Below the pieces are notes generated by a model. The model made no database searches. It was not told the origin of the DNA and saw nothing but the letters and a program-made list of their open reading frames with translations. Positions 11,851-24,000 of a stretch of 64,000 nucleotides of DNA are shown piece after piece (within the stretch, counting starts at the first letter, position 1; the number at the start of each line of letters is the position of its first letter). Made by a program: the position numbers and the translations under genes. The stretch spans positions 1,380,132-1,444,131 of the forward strand of contig NW_004955518.1 of the NCBI RefSeq assembly GCF_000276665.1, given 5' to 3'. This stretch comes from Chinchilla lanigera. Taxonomy: Eukaryota; Chordata; Mammalia; Rodentia; Chinchillidae.

Positions 11851-12105
11851 GAGTTTTTTTGGAGGGCCTGGTCCCAGGGATTGAACCAGGGGTCTTATAT
11901 ATGCTAAGTAAATACTCTACTAATGAGTTTACATCGTCATATATATATAATGAGTTTACATCCTCATCCCTTTTATTTTTTATGTATTTGTTTTTTATTT
12001 TGAGACAGCATCTTTTTAAGTTCCCCAGGCTGGCCTCAAACTTGTGATCCTCTTGTCTCAGTCTCCTCAGCGGCTGGGGTTACAGGCATGCACCACTGGT
12101 TTCAT
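11851..12105 (-). mobile_element. B1-ID dimeric SINE
   Basis: On the minus strand a B1 monomer without the internal duplication (from the 5' end at GCATGCACCACTGG to TTTTGAGACAGC) is followed by a diverged ID monomer (reversed here as GGATTGAACCAGGGGTC) and a short A-tail (T-run at 11854-11860). The order 5'-B1-ID-3' is that of MEN/B1-dID-type dimers. The ID part contains a local direct repeat of TAATGAGTTTACATC at about 11921 and 11948, an internal duplication after insertion. Confidence 0.82.
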
Positions 12106-12788
12106 TTGAGAATTTTTGATAGCTTCCATCTGGTGAGGGTACCAGACACTAAGTGAATATTTATGAAGAAATAGGCCTGAAATCTTTAATAAAAAGCACA
12201 GTTTAAAAAAATTATGCACCTTTTTGCAATGTTATTATGAAACAAAGAGACAAAAGGAAAATTTTTCTAGGTGTAACAGAAAAGAAAATGCCTGTGAGGG
12301 GAGAGGACCTCCTAGATAAGGGAGTAGATAACAGAGTGTAAACACATATGCAAACGCACTTCAAAAAGTATCTCTGGGGCACATCAACTGAACAATAGAA
12401 ATGCAGGAGTGGAAATAATCCTTCTTCCTTTCACTCTCTCTAGTTTGTTTTTGCTCTATTTTCTTTGTTGTTGTTTACTCTTCAGACACAATTACAGTTA
12501 ATTGAGATGGAACTGATAAAGCCACATCACAAACTGTTCATAAAAAAGCCAACAACAAAGGGCAGAGGCACAATTAGCAGAAACAACAAAACATAAACCT
12601 TTTGACAAGAGAGAAATAAAAGATTGTGTAGCAGAATATAAAGAGCAGGTGTTCCCCAAGTGCCCACTGTCTCGTTAGTGGGCTACAGCAGTATCCCATC
12701 ATAAACTCACACTAGATGAGAAGGGTACAGGTAGGTGGCTGTCTAGAAAAAGCAAAAGAGTGCTAAAAATTCAGTTTTTAAAAGATGG
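12106..12788. other. Unassigned, includes candidate conserved segment
   Basis: No repeat or gene recognised. 12485-12600 contains several homeodomain-like sites (CAATTACAGTTAATTGAG, CACAATTAGCAG) in non-repetitive text and could be a conserved non-coding element; this is inference from composition only. Confidence 0.3.
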
Positions 12789-12927
12789 ACAGCCAGGCAT
12801 GGTGGTGCACCTCCCCAGCACTTGGGAGGTTGAGGCAGGAGGATCACTTGGGAGTTTGAGGCCAACCTGGGCTACATATTGAGATCCTGTCTCAAAACTC
12901 TCAAAAAGCAAAACAACAAAACAAAAA
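12789..12927 (+). mobile_element. B1 SINE
   Basis: Sense 7SL-derived SINE: starts CAGCCAGGCATGGTGGTGCA (RNA polymerase III box A region), continues GGAGGTTGAGGCAGGAGGAT, GTTTGAGGCCAACCTGGGCT, and ends with CTGTCTCAAAACTCTCAAAA and an A/C-rich tail to about 12930. Roughly 130 bases, and it lacks the 29-bp duplication, so it is a short or ancestral B1 form. Confidence 0.92.
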
Positions 12928-13029
12928 ACAACTAAATGGTGGGTATACAGGACTTCATTTGTGGAAAACTAACAACTAACTTAGGAGTGAACCAGACATC
13001 TGTATATTAATAGAAATAATTCTAAGAGA

Positions 13030-13350
13030 ACAGTGTGGAGAAAACCAAATTCCAAATGTATATATTCAGTAATAGCATGATCTATATAAACTTAAAAATA
13101 ATGTTGTATGTACAGAGAAGTAGATGTAGACATATTATGAATATATATAATAAGTGGAATAATATATGACTTTACTACAATGATATTACTTCTGGGGAGG
13201 GAGAAGTAGGAAGGATGGTGATTTTTTCAACTTTAAAAATTTGAGATTGAAAGCAAATATAGCACTTCCAAAAGATTTTTAAATATGGGATTGGATGGCT
13301 ACATATGCTTTATTCTTTTACATGAACTATTTCATAATAAAAATTAATAT
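13030..13350 (+). mobile_element. Possible old L1 3' end fragment
   Basis: The motif order resembles 3' ends of old mammalian L1: CATGATCTATATAAACTT, then CTTCTGGGGAGGGAGAAGTA, TGATTTTTTCAACTTTAAAA, and a terminal ATTTCATAATAAAAATTAAT. No A-tail or target-site duplication could be fixed. Confidence 0.4.
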
Positions 13351-13875
13351 TTTTAATTTATAGTATAAAACAAGAAAGTTGTAGAGATTCAGACAATTAG
13401 AGGGAACCATTTCTGTAAGTCCAATTTTCTTATCTCTGAGCTGGGAATGTACAAGGCTGATTATTTTCCACCTTCAGAAGGAAGAACAATGGTGAGCTAA
13501 TGTAGAAGAAAAGCTGTTCTTGATATAAGAAATCAATGCCACATTTGGCAAATGGATGGTCATTTCCAAATGGAAGTGGATTATCTGAACATAATTATAT
13601 TGCATTCTCTTGCTTCAAAAGAGTGTTTCAACTCATGCACTATTCATGTAGGTTACACTTTTTCTTACAGGCTGTGAATATAAGGTTTAAGTGACACAGT
13701 TAATGGGTGACATATTTTCATTGCTTATTCAAATGTATACCAAGAATCTGGATTTTAGAATAACAATTTGCACACTTTGCACTCTTGACTAGCTGTGCAA
13801 GATCACAACCAATTTTCTTCTTAAGTCTCTCTAAAAGTCTTCCTTTTCTTTCAAAATTGGCATTAAACATTTTTT

Positions 13876-14037
13876 TATTTTGTTTTGCTTTGGTTTTTTG
13901 AGGTAAGTACTTACTATTTAATTCAGTCTGGCCTTGAACTCACTTTGTAGCCCAGGCTGGCCTGGAACTCATAGTGATTCTCTTGCTTCAGCTGCCCAAG
14001 TGTTGAGATTATAAGCATGAGCCACCACACCTGGATT
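13876..14037 (-). mobile_element. B1 SINE
   Basis: Antisense B1 with reversed tail (TTTTGTTTTGCTTTGG), a diverged GAGGTAAGTACTTACT segment where GAGACAGGGTCTCACT is expected, TGTAGCCCAGGCTGGCCTGG, and the 5' end AGCCACCACACCTGGATTT. The 29-bp internal duplication is present (two CTGGCCT.GAACTCA units). Confidence 0.9.
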
Positions 14038-15194
14038 TATTTTTTACATTTTCTAATATAATCCCAATGAGCTGATCTGCGGAATTCTGGGGGGTGGGGA
14101 TCTGGGAGAAAATGAACCTAGAAACAATTCACTAGCTTTGAATTACATATAATTGTTGGAATTAACAGAAGAAGCTATAAAGTATTTTTTAATCACAGCG
14201 AAAATAAGCCTGAGAGACTTTACTAGTGAGGCAAGAGTCATTTGAGACATTATTCGGTAAGAGGGATAATGTATCATAGACACAAGTGGTGTTACATAGC
14301 ATTTGTTTTTCTGAAAAAGCAGGCTTTTGCATCAAGATTAGATATACACCCCCAATAAGAGGGCATACTGATCTATAATTTTCAATATTACATTCTTGTA
14401 TTTTTATTACATGCTAGTTTTCAACTAGTAGAGGAATGTGCTCTCATAAAGCTAATATTTATTCTTTTATGTTTATGGAGCTCCCAGGGCATTTCAGGAA
14501 ATGAGAAACTCTGAGGAGTCAAGTATAACTTGATGTCCTATGTACAAAAGAAGACAGGATAGGAAAATCACTATTTTTATAAATCTGACTCAGGAACTAA
14601 GTCACAAATCATTAAACAATTAGATAACATAAGATAATGGAAGTCCTTGGAAATAATTTTTCTCTCTTTCTATAAATGAAGCCTTTTATAGATGATATAT
14701 CTTATCATGTAGGAGTCCTCATTTTACTAGAAAGCAAAGAGTATGTTCGTTTTCATTTTCATTTTCATCTCTGTACTTACTGTGTGTATTCAGGGGAAGC
14801 TAAAGCAGATACTCAAAATAATAACACTGTAAAAAGTGAACTGTATCAACTTGGAACTGTATCCTTAAATCATAATTTCTACTTATTCAATTACTAGGTA
14901 ATACCTATAATAGGTAGTCCAATGAGTTCTTTCCTTAAACTCAAAGAAAACAGAACTAAATTTTATTTTTCCTTGGAGAGGCTTTTACTTGAATATGGTT
15001 CCAAGGCAGAGGCAACATGGCACATGAGGTGGGAAGGTGAAATTGGTTCCTTAATAAAGCTTTTGTGGACCAAATTCTGAAAGGTCCACTTTTTCTCTGT
15101 CATCTCCTCTTGATTTACGGCTCTATATTTGGGCCCTTGGAAGATGCAGGAGGAGGAGAAGAGCTAGTTATCAGAGTCATTTTCTCTTATTATA
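14038..15194. other. Unassigned DNA
   Basis: No gene or repeat family recognised. 14748-14770 holds a short (TTTTCA)n run. The open frame at 14676-14897 has no recognisable protein. Confidence 0.45.
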
Positions 15195-15584
15195 TGTGAC
15201 AGTTAAGCTTAACTGTCAATTTCACTGGATTATGAGATTCCTGGCAAGGTGTTTGGATTATGGGGGTCCGATACTCATTAGTGGATTAACCACTTATGTT
15301 CAGAGTTGAATGTGCTGTTAGAAGGTGGAGCTCTATTACAGGTGGGTCACTGAAGACATAATTTTAAAGAGTATCTCTATAGCTGGTGCTCCTCCACTGT
15401 ACTTTGCCTCTGGCTACTGTGAGGTGTGCATCTTTCCCCTGCCATGTCCCTGCCCAACAATGTCTTTCCTTCGAGTGTGCTGACCATGAACTAAACCCTC
15501 TGAAACTATGAGCCAAATAAACCTTTCTTCCTTTAAGTTGTGTGCATGTTTTTTCCCCCAACAATTAGAAACTTGATCAATACA
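15195..15584 (+). mobile_element. ERVL/MaLR LTR
   Basis: Sense LTR. Recognisable blocks: GTTAAGCTTAACTGTCAATT near the start, TTAGTGGATTAACCAC, GGAGCTCTATTACAGGTGGG, CCCTGCCATGTCCCTGCC, then TGACCATGAACTAAACCCTC, GAAACTATGAGCCAAATAAA (the AATAAA is a likely polyadenylation signal) and a terminal TGATCAATACA. The 3' half matches the LTRs at 6662 and 35766. No internal viral region remains, so it is a solo or truncated LTR. The reverse-strand open frames here are shadows. Confidence 0.78.
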
Positions 15585-16640
15585 CTGTGTAAGCATGAAT
15601 AATGAAAGGGGGCCCAGGAATAAGGAAGTGAAAAACAAACATGGGTGGAGGACAGCAGGTGAGTAAGGCAAAGGATGTTCAGACTGAAGGGAGAGGGAGG
15701 TTCAGCTGGAATTAAAGGCTCTTGAAGCTTGCCACAAGTAGAGTTTTGAATTTCTAAGGGAGTCTGTGTCCTGGAATAAACAGTTTAAATTAGGAAAGTG
15801 GAAAACAAGTGAAAAAAAATTACTTCCTTCCTTACCCTTTTCTTTGCCTTTGCTCAAATTTAACATTTTCTATCACTTGTGCTCTTAGTAACTGACCTGC
15901 CACCTTTGTGACATCAACCCCTATCCATATTCCTGTATCAAACAAAAATGGTCTCTTTTAAACACCAAACTAGAATTGTGGTTTTCCTAAAAAGCATCCA
16001 CATATTCATGACAGTATGTGTCTAGAAAGCTGAAAACTGATATGAGCTCAGAGTAGAAGTATGACAAAGTGAAAAAAGAGCTGCATCAAGTTAAAAGGGG
16101 CAGGGGACACAGGCTCAGATCTACTTAGCCCTGGACTCTACCAAGTTTAGCACTGTCAGGTATTAGCAGGGTACAGTATCTGTAGTGTGGGCAAGTACAG
16201 ATATTCTCTACAGGGACTTGGGAAGGAAGATTTGTATCTGGGTATCACAATGACTGGGGGCTGGAGGATTTAGTTTCTGAGAATGAGGTTATTTTAAAAA
16301 AACTGTTAAATCCACAGTGCATATATCACTAAGAACTGTCCCATTTAAAATGCCAATACTGCATCAATTTAGAAATACCAATAAATATTATTTTTTATTT
16401 GAAAGAGAATAAAAAATTTAAAACACAATCAAAACAATACACAACTTCAAACAAGATGAGAGGAAATTAATAATGGTTATTATATTATATTGCATGTTGT
16501 GATTTTTAAAGTAGTTGCTCAGATTACCAGATATTGGCATGTAAAATTGATCAAATGATATAAGCATTAGCTGTTCCTTTCAATAAACTAATAGAAATTA
16601 GTAGTACAATTATCTTTGCTATCTTGTATATACATATATT
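15585..16640. other. Unassigned, possible MER20-like hAT remnant
   Basis: Mostly unrecognised. 16235-16365 (ATCACAATGACTGGGGGCTG, then AAATCCACAGTGCATATATC, ending AAAATGCCAATACTGC) loosely follows the pattern of MER20-type non-autonomous hAT elements. Too decayed to be sure. Confidence 0.35.
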
Positions 16641-16655
16641 TTTCCTCCCTTCTTT

Positions 16656-16761
16656 TTTTTTTTTTTTTTTTTTTTTGGTTTTTCTCTGGTACCAGGAACC
16701 GAACTCACGACGTTGCGCTTGCTAGGCAGGCGCTTTGCCGCTGAGCTAAATCCCCAGCCCC
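16656..16761 (-). mobile_element. ID SINE (young type) with perfect 15-bp TSD
   Basis: Antisense ID SINE with a T-tract (reversed A-tail) to 16676, then GGTTTTTCTCTGGTACC and the reversed tRNA-like body ending CCCCAGCCCC. The flanks 16641-16655 and 16762-16776 (TTTCCTCCCTTCTTT) are an exact 15-bp target-site duplication. It has the GGTACC/GAGAAAAACC 3' end that defines the young copies in this window. Confidence 0.96.
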
Positions 16762-16907
16762 TTTCCTCCCTTCTTTCTCCTTTCAATAAATAATTTTTAA
16801 TGTTCTTTTGCTCCATCTAACTCTCAAAGTTCAGTGAAATGTAGGAAACTTAAAAGTCATAGAAAAGAACTATGAAGATAAGTAAACTTTTAAATTTTAC
16901 ATTTCAC

Positions 16908-16996
16908 CACGGATATAGTTCAGTGGCACAAGTGCCTGCCTGGCAGGTGCAAGGTCCTGAGTTCGATTTCCAATACCAAAAGAATAAATAAATCAA
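16908..16996 (+). mobile_element. ID SINE (older) with 13-bp TSD
   Basis: Sense ID SINE beginning GGATATAGTTCAGTGGCA (box A) and GAGTTCGATTTCC (box B), with an AATAAATAAAT tail. The flanks 16895-16907 (TTTTACATTTCAC) and 16997-17009 (TTTTATATTTCAC) form a target-site duplication with one mismatch. The first ~10 bases of the consensus are missing or degraded. It inserted near the left end of the old L1 that follows. Confidence 0.9.
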
Positions 16997-18379
16997 TTTT
17001 ATATTTCACAGCAGAAGTTTTTTAAAATGGGCTTATCTCTCCCAAAATGAAAAGGGATGAATTGAAAACTGAGCCTATGATGATACAGAGGGATTCAGAT
17101 AACAAAGCCTTGTTTATGGAAGAAGAAATTAATATGATATGAGATCAGGAAACACCTAGGCTTTCTCAGAAAAGAGTCAAATAAATAACATTTAGTTACC
17201 AACAAATAGGATAATGTAGGTAAAATGGATAAATCCTGAAAACATACAATCTACCAAGATTGATACTAAAAGAAAAAGAAAGGCCTAACAGACTTATAAC
17301 TTGTAAAAAGATTGAATAAGTAATTAACAATGAAAAACTTTAGATTAGATCACTGCACTTGACAATTATACCAACCATTCAAAAAAGAATTAACTCTAAT
17401 CCTTATGAAACTTCAAAAAAAAAACCCAAAGGAGATAGAACATTTCCAAACTATGAGTTCAGCACAATACCAATGCCAAAGCCAGGTAAAAAAAATGATA
17501 AGAAAACTATAAATGAGTTTCCCTCATAAATACAGCTGCAAAAAAAAAATCCTCAACAATGCTAGCAGACCAAATTTACCTGCTCAGTAACAGGACTACC
17601 TACCATGACCAAGTTGTATTTATCCTAGGGATACAAGGATGAAACTATACAAGGATGAAACTACAGAAACTATTCAATGAGACACACAATATTACTGGAA
17701 AAAAATGATAAAAATCATATGGTCCTCTCAATAAATGTTGAACAATATTTGGCTTAACATTTCATGGATGAAAAGGTCTGCAAATAATGCATAGAAGGAA
17801 ATTACTACAACATAACAAAAGCTATATGTAGAAAGTCAACTGCAGATATCATACTCAATGGTGAAAAATGTAAAAAAAAATTCTATCAGAAACAAGGCAA
17901 GGATGCCACTCTTGCCACTTCCCATCATTACAGTATTGAAAGTCTTAGTCAGAGCATTTAGCAGAAAAAAAAAACATTAAAATCAGAAAGGAAGAAGTAA
18001 GATCATCTCTGTTTGCTAATGATATTACCTCATATGCAGAGAACTCCGAAGTTTCCTTATACTGTTAATAACTGTTAGAACTAACAAACCTAGAAAAAGT
18101 GCAGGATAGAAGATCAACACCAAAAATACTTTTGTTTCTGTATAGTGAAAATGCACCATCCCCTCAAAAAGGATAAAACAATCTTATTTACGATAGCATT
18201 AAAAAGTAAAATAATCAGGAATAAACCTAATTTAAAAAGCAAAATACATGTACACTGAAAACTACAAATCACGTTGACAAAACATCAAGAAGATAAATAA
18301 ATGGAAAGATACCACATGGTTACAGATTCAAAGACTTGTTATTGCAAAAACATCCAAAGACCACAGAATCAGTGCAATT

Positions 18380-18597
18380 TTATATGGGAAACACAAAGTA
18401 TAAATAATTTTTAAAAGCAAAATAAACACAGACATAGGAAACAAGGAGCAAGATCATTTGGGAAGGGGATCTAGAGGTGGGGGCAGGGAGGAGAGAGAGA
18501 AAAGGGAATAAGATAATTAAGGTATGCTAAATACACGTACCTCTCCCTTGTGATAAATGTAGTCATTATGCACTGCAAACACATACTAATAAAAAAA
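18380..18597 (+). mobile_element. Short retro-insert A with polyadenylation-like end
   Basis: About 218 bases that break the L1 reading. It starts GGAAACACAAAGTATAAATA, passes a purine-rich part with GGGAAGGGGATCTAGAGG, and ends CACATACTAATAAAAAAAAC, with AATAAA just before an A-run. It matches insert B (18855-19056) along most of its length and shares its last ~20 bases and purine-rich character with insert C. I do not recognise the family; the organisation suggests the 3' end of an L1 or of an L1-mobilised RNA. Confidence 0.6.
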
Positions 18598-18854
18598 ACT
18601 GAAAAACTCAATTAAATTAAAAATCCAGGTTTTCATTCTTACCATAGCCACATTTCAAGTATTCAATATATACAAATTGGTAATGGCTCCCATTTAGAGA
18701 AAAAAATAAATGGCATTCTTTTTTACAGAAATAAAAGCCATTCTAAAATTCATGGAGAACTACAAAGGTCCTTAGATGAACAAAACAGCCTGAGAAACAA
18801 GAACTACACCAGAAGCCTTATACTTCTAGATGTCAAACATCACAATGATAATTC

Positions 18855-19056
18855 TGTATGAGAAACACAAAGCATAAATAATTTTTAAAAACAAAATAAA
18901 AGTCAATCAGAAGTAGAGAGATCTTTTGCAAATGGGAAGGGGATCCAGAGGCGGGGGCAGGGAGAAGAAAGGGAAAGAGGAAAAAGAGGAATTAAGATAT
19001 GGTAAATATAGGTACCTCCCCCAGTGATGAACACAAACATTCAACATGATACTAAT
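18855..19056 (+). mobile_element. Short retro-insert B, sister of insert A
   Basis: Second copy of the element at 18380. It has GAGAAACACAAAGCATAAAT at its left end, GGGAAGGGGATCCAGAGGCG in the middle, GGTAAATATAGGTACCTCCC, and ends near ATGATACTAATATAG without an A-run. The L1 frame resumes on both sides. Copies A and B lie about 470 bases apart in the same orientation, so either a local duplication or two insertions of one family could explain them. Confidence 0.58.
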
Positions 19057-19589
19057 ATAGAGGCAGACTTATAGATCAAAAGAAGACAACAGAAGGTCTA
19101 GAAATAAACTCATGTAACTAATGGCATAATCTTTGACAAAGATATGAAGACCCAAAGTAAGTTAAACACAGTCTTTTCAACACAATGTTTTGGGAAAATT
19201 TGACATTCATATGCAAAGGAATAAATGGACCCTAATTTTGTACCATATCCTAAAACTAATCTCAAATTGATTAAAGACTTAAACACAAGAACTGAAACTT
19301 TACAAAATTATTTGGAAAACACATGCATAAAGCCTCGCATAATTGATTTCAGATATGATTCCTTACATATGACACAGATAATAAAAGCAAAAGTAGGCAA
19401 GTGGGATTATATCAAACTAAAAAGCTTCTGTACAGCAAATAAAGCAATCAAAGCACATAAAGATAACTTACAGCATGGGAGAAAATATTTGTTCAGAATA
19501 TGTCTGATCAGTGCTTAATATTATAAATATATAAGAAACTCTTACATGTCATTAACAAAAACAAATAATAGAACTTTAAGAAGAACAAA

Positions 19590-19895
19590 TCATGTCCAAT
19601 AGGGAAGTGAGCAAGGGAACGGGAGGGGCGCGGAGGAGGGACGGAGAAAGGAGAGGAGTAACAATGGGCCAGGTCCAGGAATCTAGTAACTCTGAGCAGT
19701 GTGAACAGTACATGCCAAAGCAAGAGCTAAGACCAACAATATCAACAAGTACCAAAATGGTGATGAGGAAACAGATGGGGGCAGGGAGGGGCAGGGGATT
19801 AGGAAAATAAAAGCTGTAACATGTACATGTAACCGCTCCCCAAGATGACTGTACACTGCATGAATTGTAAACATGTACTAATAAAATAAAAGTTA
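19590..19895 (+). mobile_element. Short retro-insert C, related 3' end
   Basis: Longer purine-rich insert: GGGAACGGGAGGGGCGCGGA at 19615, GGGGGCAGGGAGGGGCAGGG at 19776, then TGTAACATGTACATGTAACC, and an end at CATGTACTAATAAAATAAAA. The ending matches insert A, and the middle shares the GGGGGCAGGGAGG block with inserts A and B. The frame at 19592-19810 is a by-product of the purine repeats, not a gene. Confidence 0.55.
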
Positions 19896-19927
19896 AAAAA
19901 CTTCAGAAATAGCCAATGACATTGTAC

Positions 19928-20255
19928 TGTATTAGTCAGCATTCCCACTGCTGGACAAAATGTCTGTCACAATTTAAAGGAGGAAAAATTTAATTTAACT
20001 CATAGTTTCAGGAGATTCCAGTCCATGGTCAGCAGGCTTCGAGGTAAAACCATGGCAGAAGGGCAGAGTGGAGCTAAACTAATAGTTCCTGGCAGCCAGG
20101 AAGCACAGCAGGGGAGAGCGCCAGAGAGGAACGGGCAAGGGTAGGACTCAAGCTCATGCCTCCATGACCCAGCCCGACACACTTTAGAGCCTGCAGTATT
20201 AATCTGCTGGGCAATGCTTAATTAATGAAGTTGGCATATCTGGATTAACAGCCAC
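19928..20255 (-). mobile_element. MaLR/ERVL LTR, antisense
   Basis: Starts TGTATTAGTCAGCATTCCCA, the reverse complement of the typical ...CTGACTAATACA LTR end. It continues CAGTCCATGGTCAGCAGGCT, CATGGCAGAAGGGCAGAGTG, GCAGCCAGGAAGCACAGCAG, and fades by about 20250, where L1 text resumes (GACTTGAAAAACATTTCCCC). The left end is sharp, the right end (LTR 5' part) is truncated, and no clear target-site duplication was found. The LTR split the older L1. Confidence 0.85.
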
Positions 20256-20377
20256 AGACTTGAAAAACATTTCCCCCAAGAAAGCTTACAAATGGGCAAC
20301 AGATACATAAAATGATGCTCATCATCATTAATCATCAGGGAAATGCAAATGAGCTATTAGTTTACATGTTTTCAGAT

Positions 20378-20415
20378 GGTAGTGAGAGAGAGAATGTAGT
20401 GAGAGAGAGAGAATG
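20378..20415. repeat. Short GA-rich tandem repeat
   Basis: Two imperfect units of GTAGTGAGAGAGAGAATG in the C-terminal ORF2 text of the old L1; a local slippage event. Confidence 0.8.
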
Positions 20416-21045
20416 TGCTGGTATGGAGAAACTGGAACTTTGTACCCCTAGTGGTGTGAATACAAAATTAGCTACAATAGAAAATAGTATGGAGATTTTT
20501 CTAAAAATAAAAAAAAAAAATAGAATTTCCATATAATCCTACTTCTGGGTATACATGCAAAACTTGACAAAGATTTTGCAGAGATATTTGCATATCACAC
20601 TCATTACAACATTGTTCACGTTAGTTAACATTCACATCCATAATCTAAATGTCCATCAGCAGATAAATAAAATGCAAAATATACCTAGAAAGGAATTTTC
20701 CTCAGATTTACAAAAGAAGAAAATCTTGTCATATGTGAAAACACATTCTGCTAAGTGCAACAAGCTAGTCACAGAAGGACAAATATTGCATGACTCCACT
20801 CATGACATATTCAAAATCATCAAACTTATAGATGAAGAAAGCAGAACGGAAGTTGCATAGAGACGGCAGGAGGGAACATGGGTAGTTACTATTCAAGAGG
20901 TACAGTTTCAGTCAAGCAAGGTGAAAAGGTAATAAGGATTTCCTGAGCTACAGTGTGCATGTAATTAACTCTGCACTTAAAATTTTTATAAAGGATAGAG
21001 TTCATGTTTTGTGGGAATTTTTTTCCTACAATAAAAAAGAAAAAA

Positions 21046-24000
21046 GGACTGTAGATCCTTGGGTATGAAGATTTAAAAACAAATAAGACTCTGATAGGTT
21101 TCAGATAGTTCAAGCAGAATCTTACTTATATTTGAGGGAAGAGAATTCAGGTAATTCCTCAAGTCTTTTCCAATGCTTCTGTTTCCATGGTTACAGTTAT
21201 TAGGATCTAACACGCTGTACACCCAACCAAATTGACAGACTGGAGGATGGAAAGTGGGGATACAACTTCCCATGCACACAGTACCTCAAGAAATACTGTC
21301 TGTCTCACTCTTCAATGAGAGCTAATCATGAGGTCCAATAAGAAAAGGTGCAGTGGGAATACTGGAATTTAGCCCAGCACTGCAGTAAAATCTGCTTTGA
21401 TTTCTCAGTAGAAATAAAGGAAATAAAAAAGTAAAACACAGTAAAAGACTATTAAGGAAGAAAACATCTGTCACCTTGGACAGAATAAAAGTCCCACCAA
21501 ATGAAATGAATGCCTTTGGGAAAATGCCATGTCATGTTAGAAAGTACTGTGTACTTCCCGCTTGCTCTTCATTTGGTTTCCATCCACTCAGTGTACCAGA
21601 CCTTACCCTAGACCCTGCTTTCTTCTCCAGCAATGAAAGATGCATGAACTGAATTTAGCCTTTGGTTAGGACTTTGTCAGAAAATGCCTTCAAAATAAAA
21701 GTGTTTTACTTGGTACTATCTCAGTGACAGACATGTACTTCCATATGACTCATTCTACTAGCAAGCTTTTTCCTTGAGAAAGCAACAACACTGTTAGTTT
21801 TCAAACTGTTAACTGACATACACATGACATGCACGCACACACACACACCTCTAAACAAGTCCTATTGTGTCATTTTTGAAACATAAGGTGAGTATCTCCT
21901 AGTAAAACTAAATGAAAACGTTGTTCAGTGGGATTTAACAATTTGAAAAGGGTCATAGTGATAATGCTAGTTGATATTAAGAAGTGAAATTTTGATTTTC
22001 AATGTTTTAAAATATAACTTACTTTGTGAACCCAGAAATAAAATGTGTTTTAAGCCAATGTGATAGAGTATAGCATTGTACTTGTAACATTCCAGAATCC
22101 ACAATAATAAGTCTGAGAACTAGTATGGCATATTTCTTTTCACTTATATCTATTTCCCAATGAAATCAAAGGGGTCTAATTTATGCATTTTCTAGTTGCA
22201 CAGTTCTTATTGAAATGGAGTATGACTATTATTATGCATTTTAAAACATTCTTTAAAATTAATAATTTCTTCAGTAAAGAAATGGAAAAAATAACACAAA
22301 CCTTGAAACAGCAGATCAGAAGAAAAGTGTGTTCTTTGGGAACTTGATTGAAATGTATTCATAAAAGTTTTCCAAGTGAAAGCTGTTCATGAAAGAAGTC
22401 CCACAGAAGACACAGTGGCTCTGGCACTGCAGATGCGTCTAGAAATGAAGAGAAGCACACCATCAGGGCGTGTTCAGGAGCCATTACTGCCAGCCCCAGC
22501 TCTGGGACTCTCAGCACGTTGTTCATATCTATTAATTGTATACCCCAAATCTTTCTGGGCATAACTTCAAGGTGGGGCATTGATCTTTCACCATTATATT
22601 TAGAAATGACTAAAGGCCAGAAGTGTTTAGCAACTAAGCAAATGTCTGCATTTCCCCATACCTACTCAGGCTGCCACAGAAGACCTGGGGGTAGCATATG
22701 AACACAGAGCAGAAGGCTGTTTCCTGAGCATCGCAGGGATGAGGCTTTGTGCCAGGTTTCCCGACACATGGGTTCTTTCACCAATATGACAGTCCTGCAG
22801 CTGGGGAGTCCTGGCTCTGCTTCACAGATGAGAAAAACTGATGCACGGATTGCTGCCCCAGGCTTAGAACCTGTGTCCTCCAACACCCCAAACCCTCAGG
22901 GCTGGCTCTGTCCTTCATTTTATTTTGTGTCCTATGTGATTTAGAAAAATATTTCACAAATAGGATTGACAAGAGGATAAATAACACCACAGTATACTAA
23001 GTTAATTCAAGTATTACTAAATTAATTATGAAATTGTCTCTCCTAATTTATTTTTATACTAAATAGTGTCTTAGGCCCACAGAAATATGGACACCCAGCT
23101 TTAAGCAATGTATTTTTTCCCCCAACTTTCTTCCTTCAGCAAAGAGAACAAGTCTCTTGAAAACCAGTGACTCCCTGCTGTTATGGTGTTGGCTTGTGTG
23201 CCTGCCTACATCAAGGACAGCGATGCCAACTTCTCCTCTTCCTTTGGCTCCTCCTCATGACTCACAGCTCTTTGACTCTCTCCAGGAAAGAACATTTGGC
23301 TTTTCCATTCCAATTAGGAAAGAAACCCACATCCTCCATACACGTGCCTGAGTGATATGACTACATCTCTACATGACTTTGTCTATCTCCATACCTGACA
23401 GCAACTGGACAAGGGTTAGCTGGGATCTCTAGACTTCTCATTTTGAGTCAATGATCTACATGTTTTGGATGGTTTTGGTGCCAACAGAGTTGTAAAGCTT
23501 ACACTCCACCAGGTGTCCTAGTACGCACTCTTACAGAGTCGTATTTCAGGACCAAAATCCACCAACTAAACACTGCAAAATTTCCCTCAAAATGCCAGCT
23601 TTCAATGCCCGCGATTTTGTCTGAGACTTGGAACTGTTAGCTCATTCCCAAGATGCACCTAGAAGCACCTCAGAAACACTAGAAAATGCAGAAGCCTGGA
23701 AGGTCACATGTAATTTTTCAAATTTTGCTTTATTTTTGGAAACTGAAGCTTAAATCATGAATAAAGTAGCTGGGTGGGGGTGATTGATAGTCCTTTTCAA
23801 GTTCCATGGAATTGGGTAAAAAGAAAAGAGGACAGCAGTAGAGCTAGGTTATCTTTGTATGATAGCAGGAAGAAGAGCTTGATAAATAGTGCACGGGGAA
23901 GCCCTGAAACAGACTCTACCCTAAACAATAGGGATGCAAAACAAATAGAAACTCTTCATAAAATGTCACAAACTAGCTTTCTTTTTTCTTTATACCACTT

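Larger units (their letters stand above)
17185..21045 (+). mobile_element. Old L1 (L1MA-like): ORF2 to 3'UTR, with insertions
   Basis: Sense old L1 starting within ORF2 (about 17190, CAACAAATAGGATAATGT) and reaching the 3'UTR and A-rich tail at about 21040 (TTTCAGTCAAGCAAGGTGAAA; TACAATAAAAAAG). Reverse-transcriptase segments are readable by eye: the finger/palm region around 17530-17700 and the catalytic box at about 18012, which reads Phe-Ala-Asn-Asp where active L1 has Phe-Ala-Asp-Asp. The ORF2 C-terminal part is readable at 19225-19518. The body is interrupted by three short related inserts (18380, 18855, 19590) and one antisense LTR (19928). It is a dead element. Confidence 0.82.
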
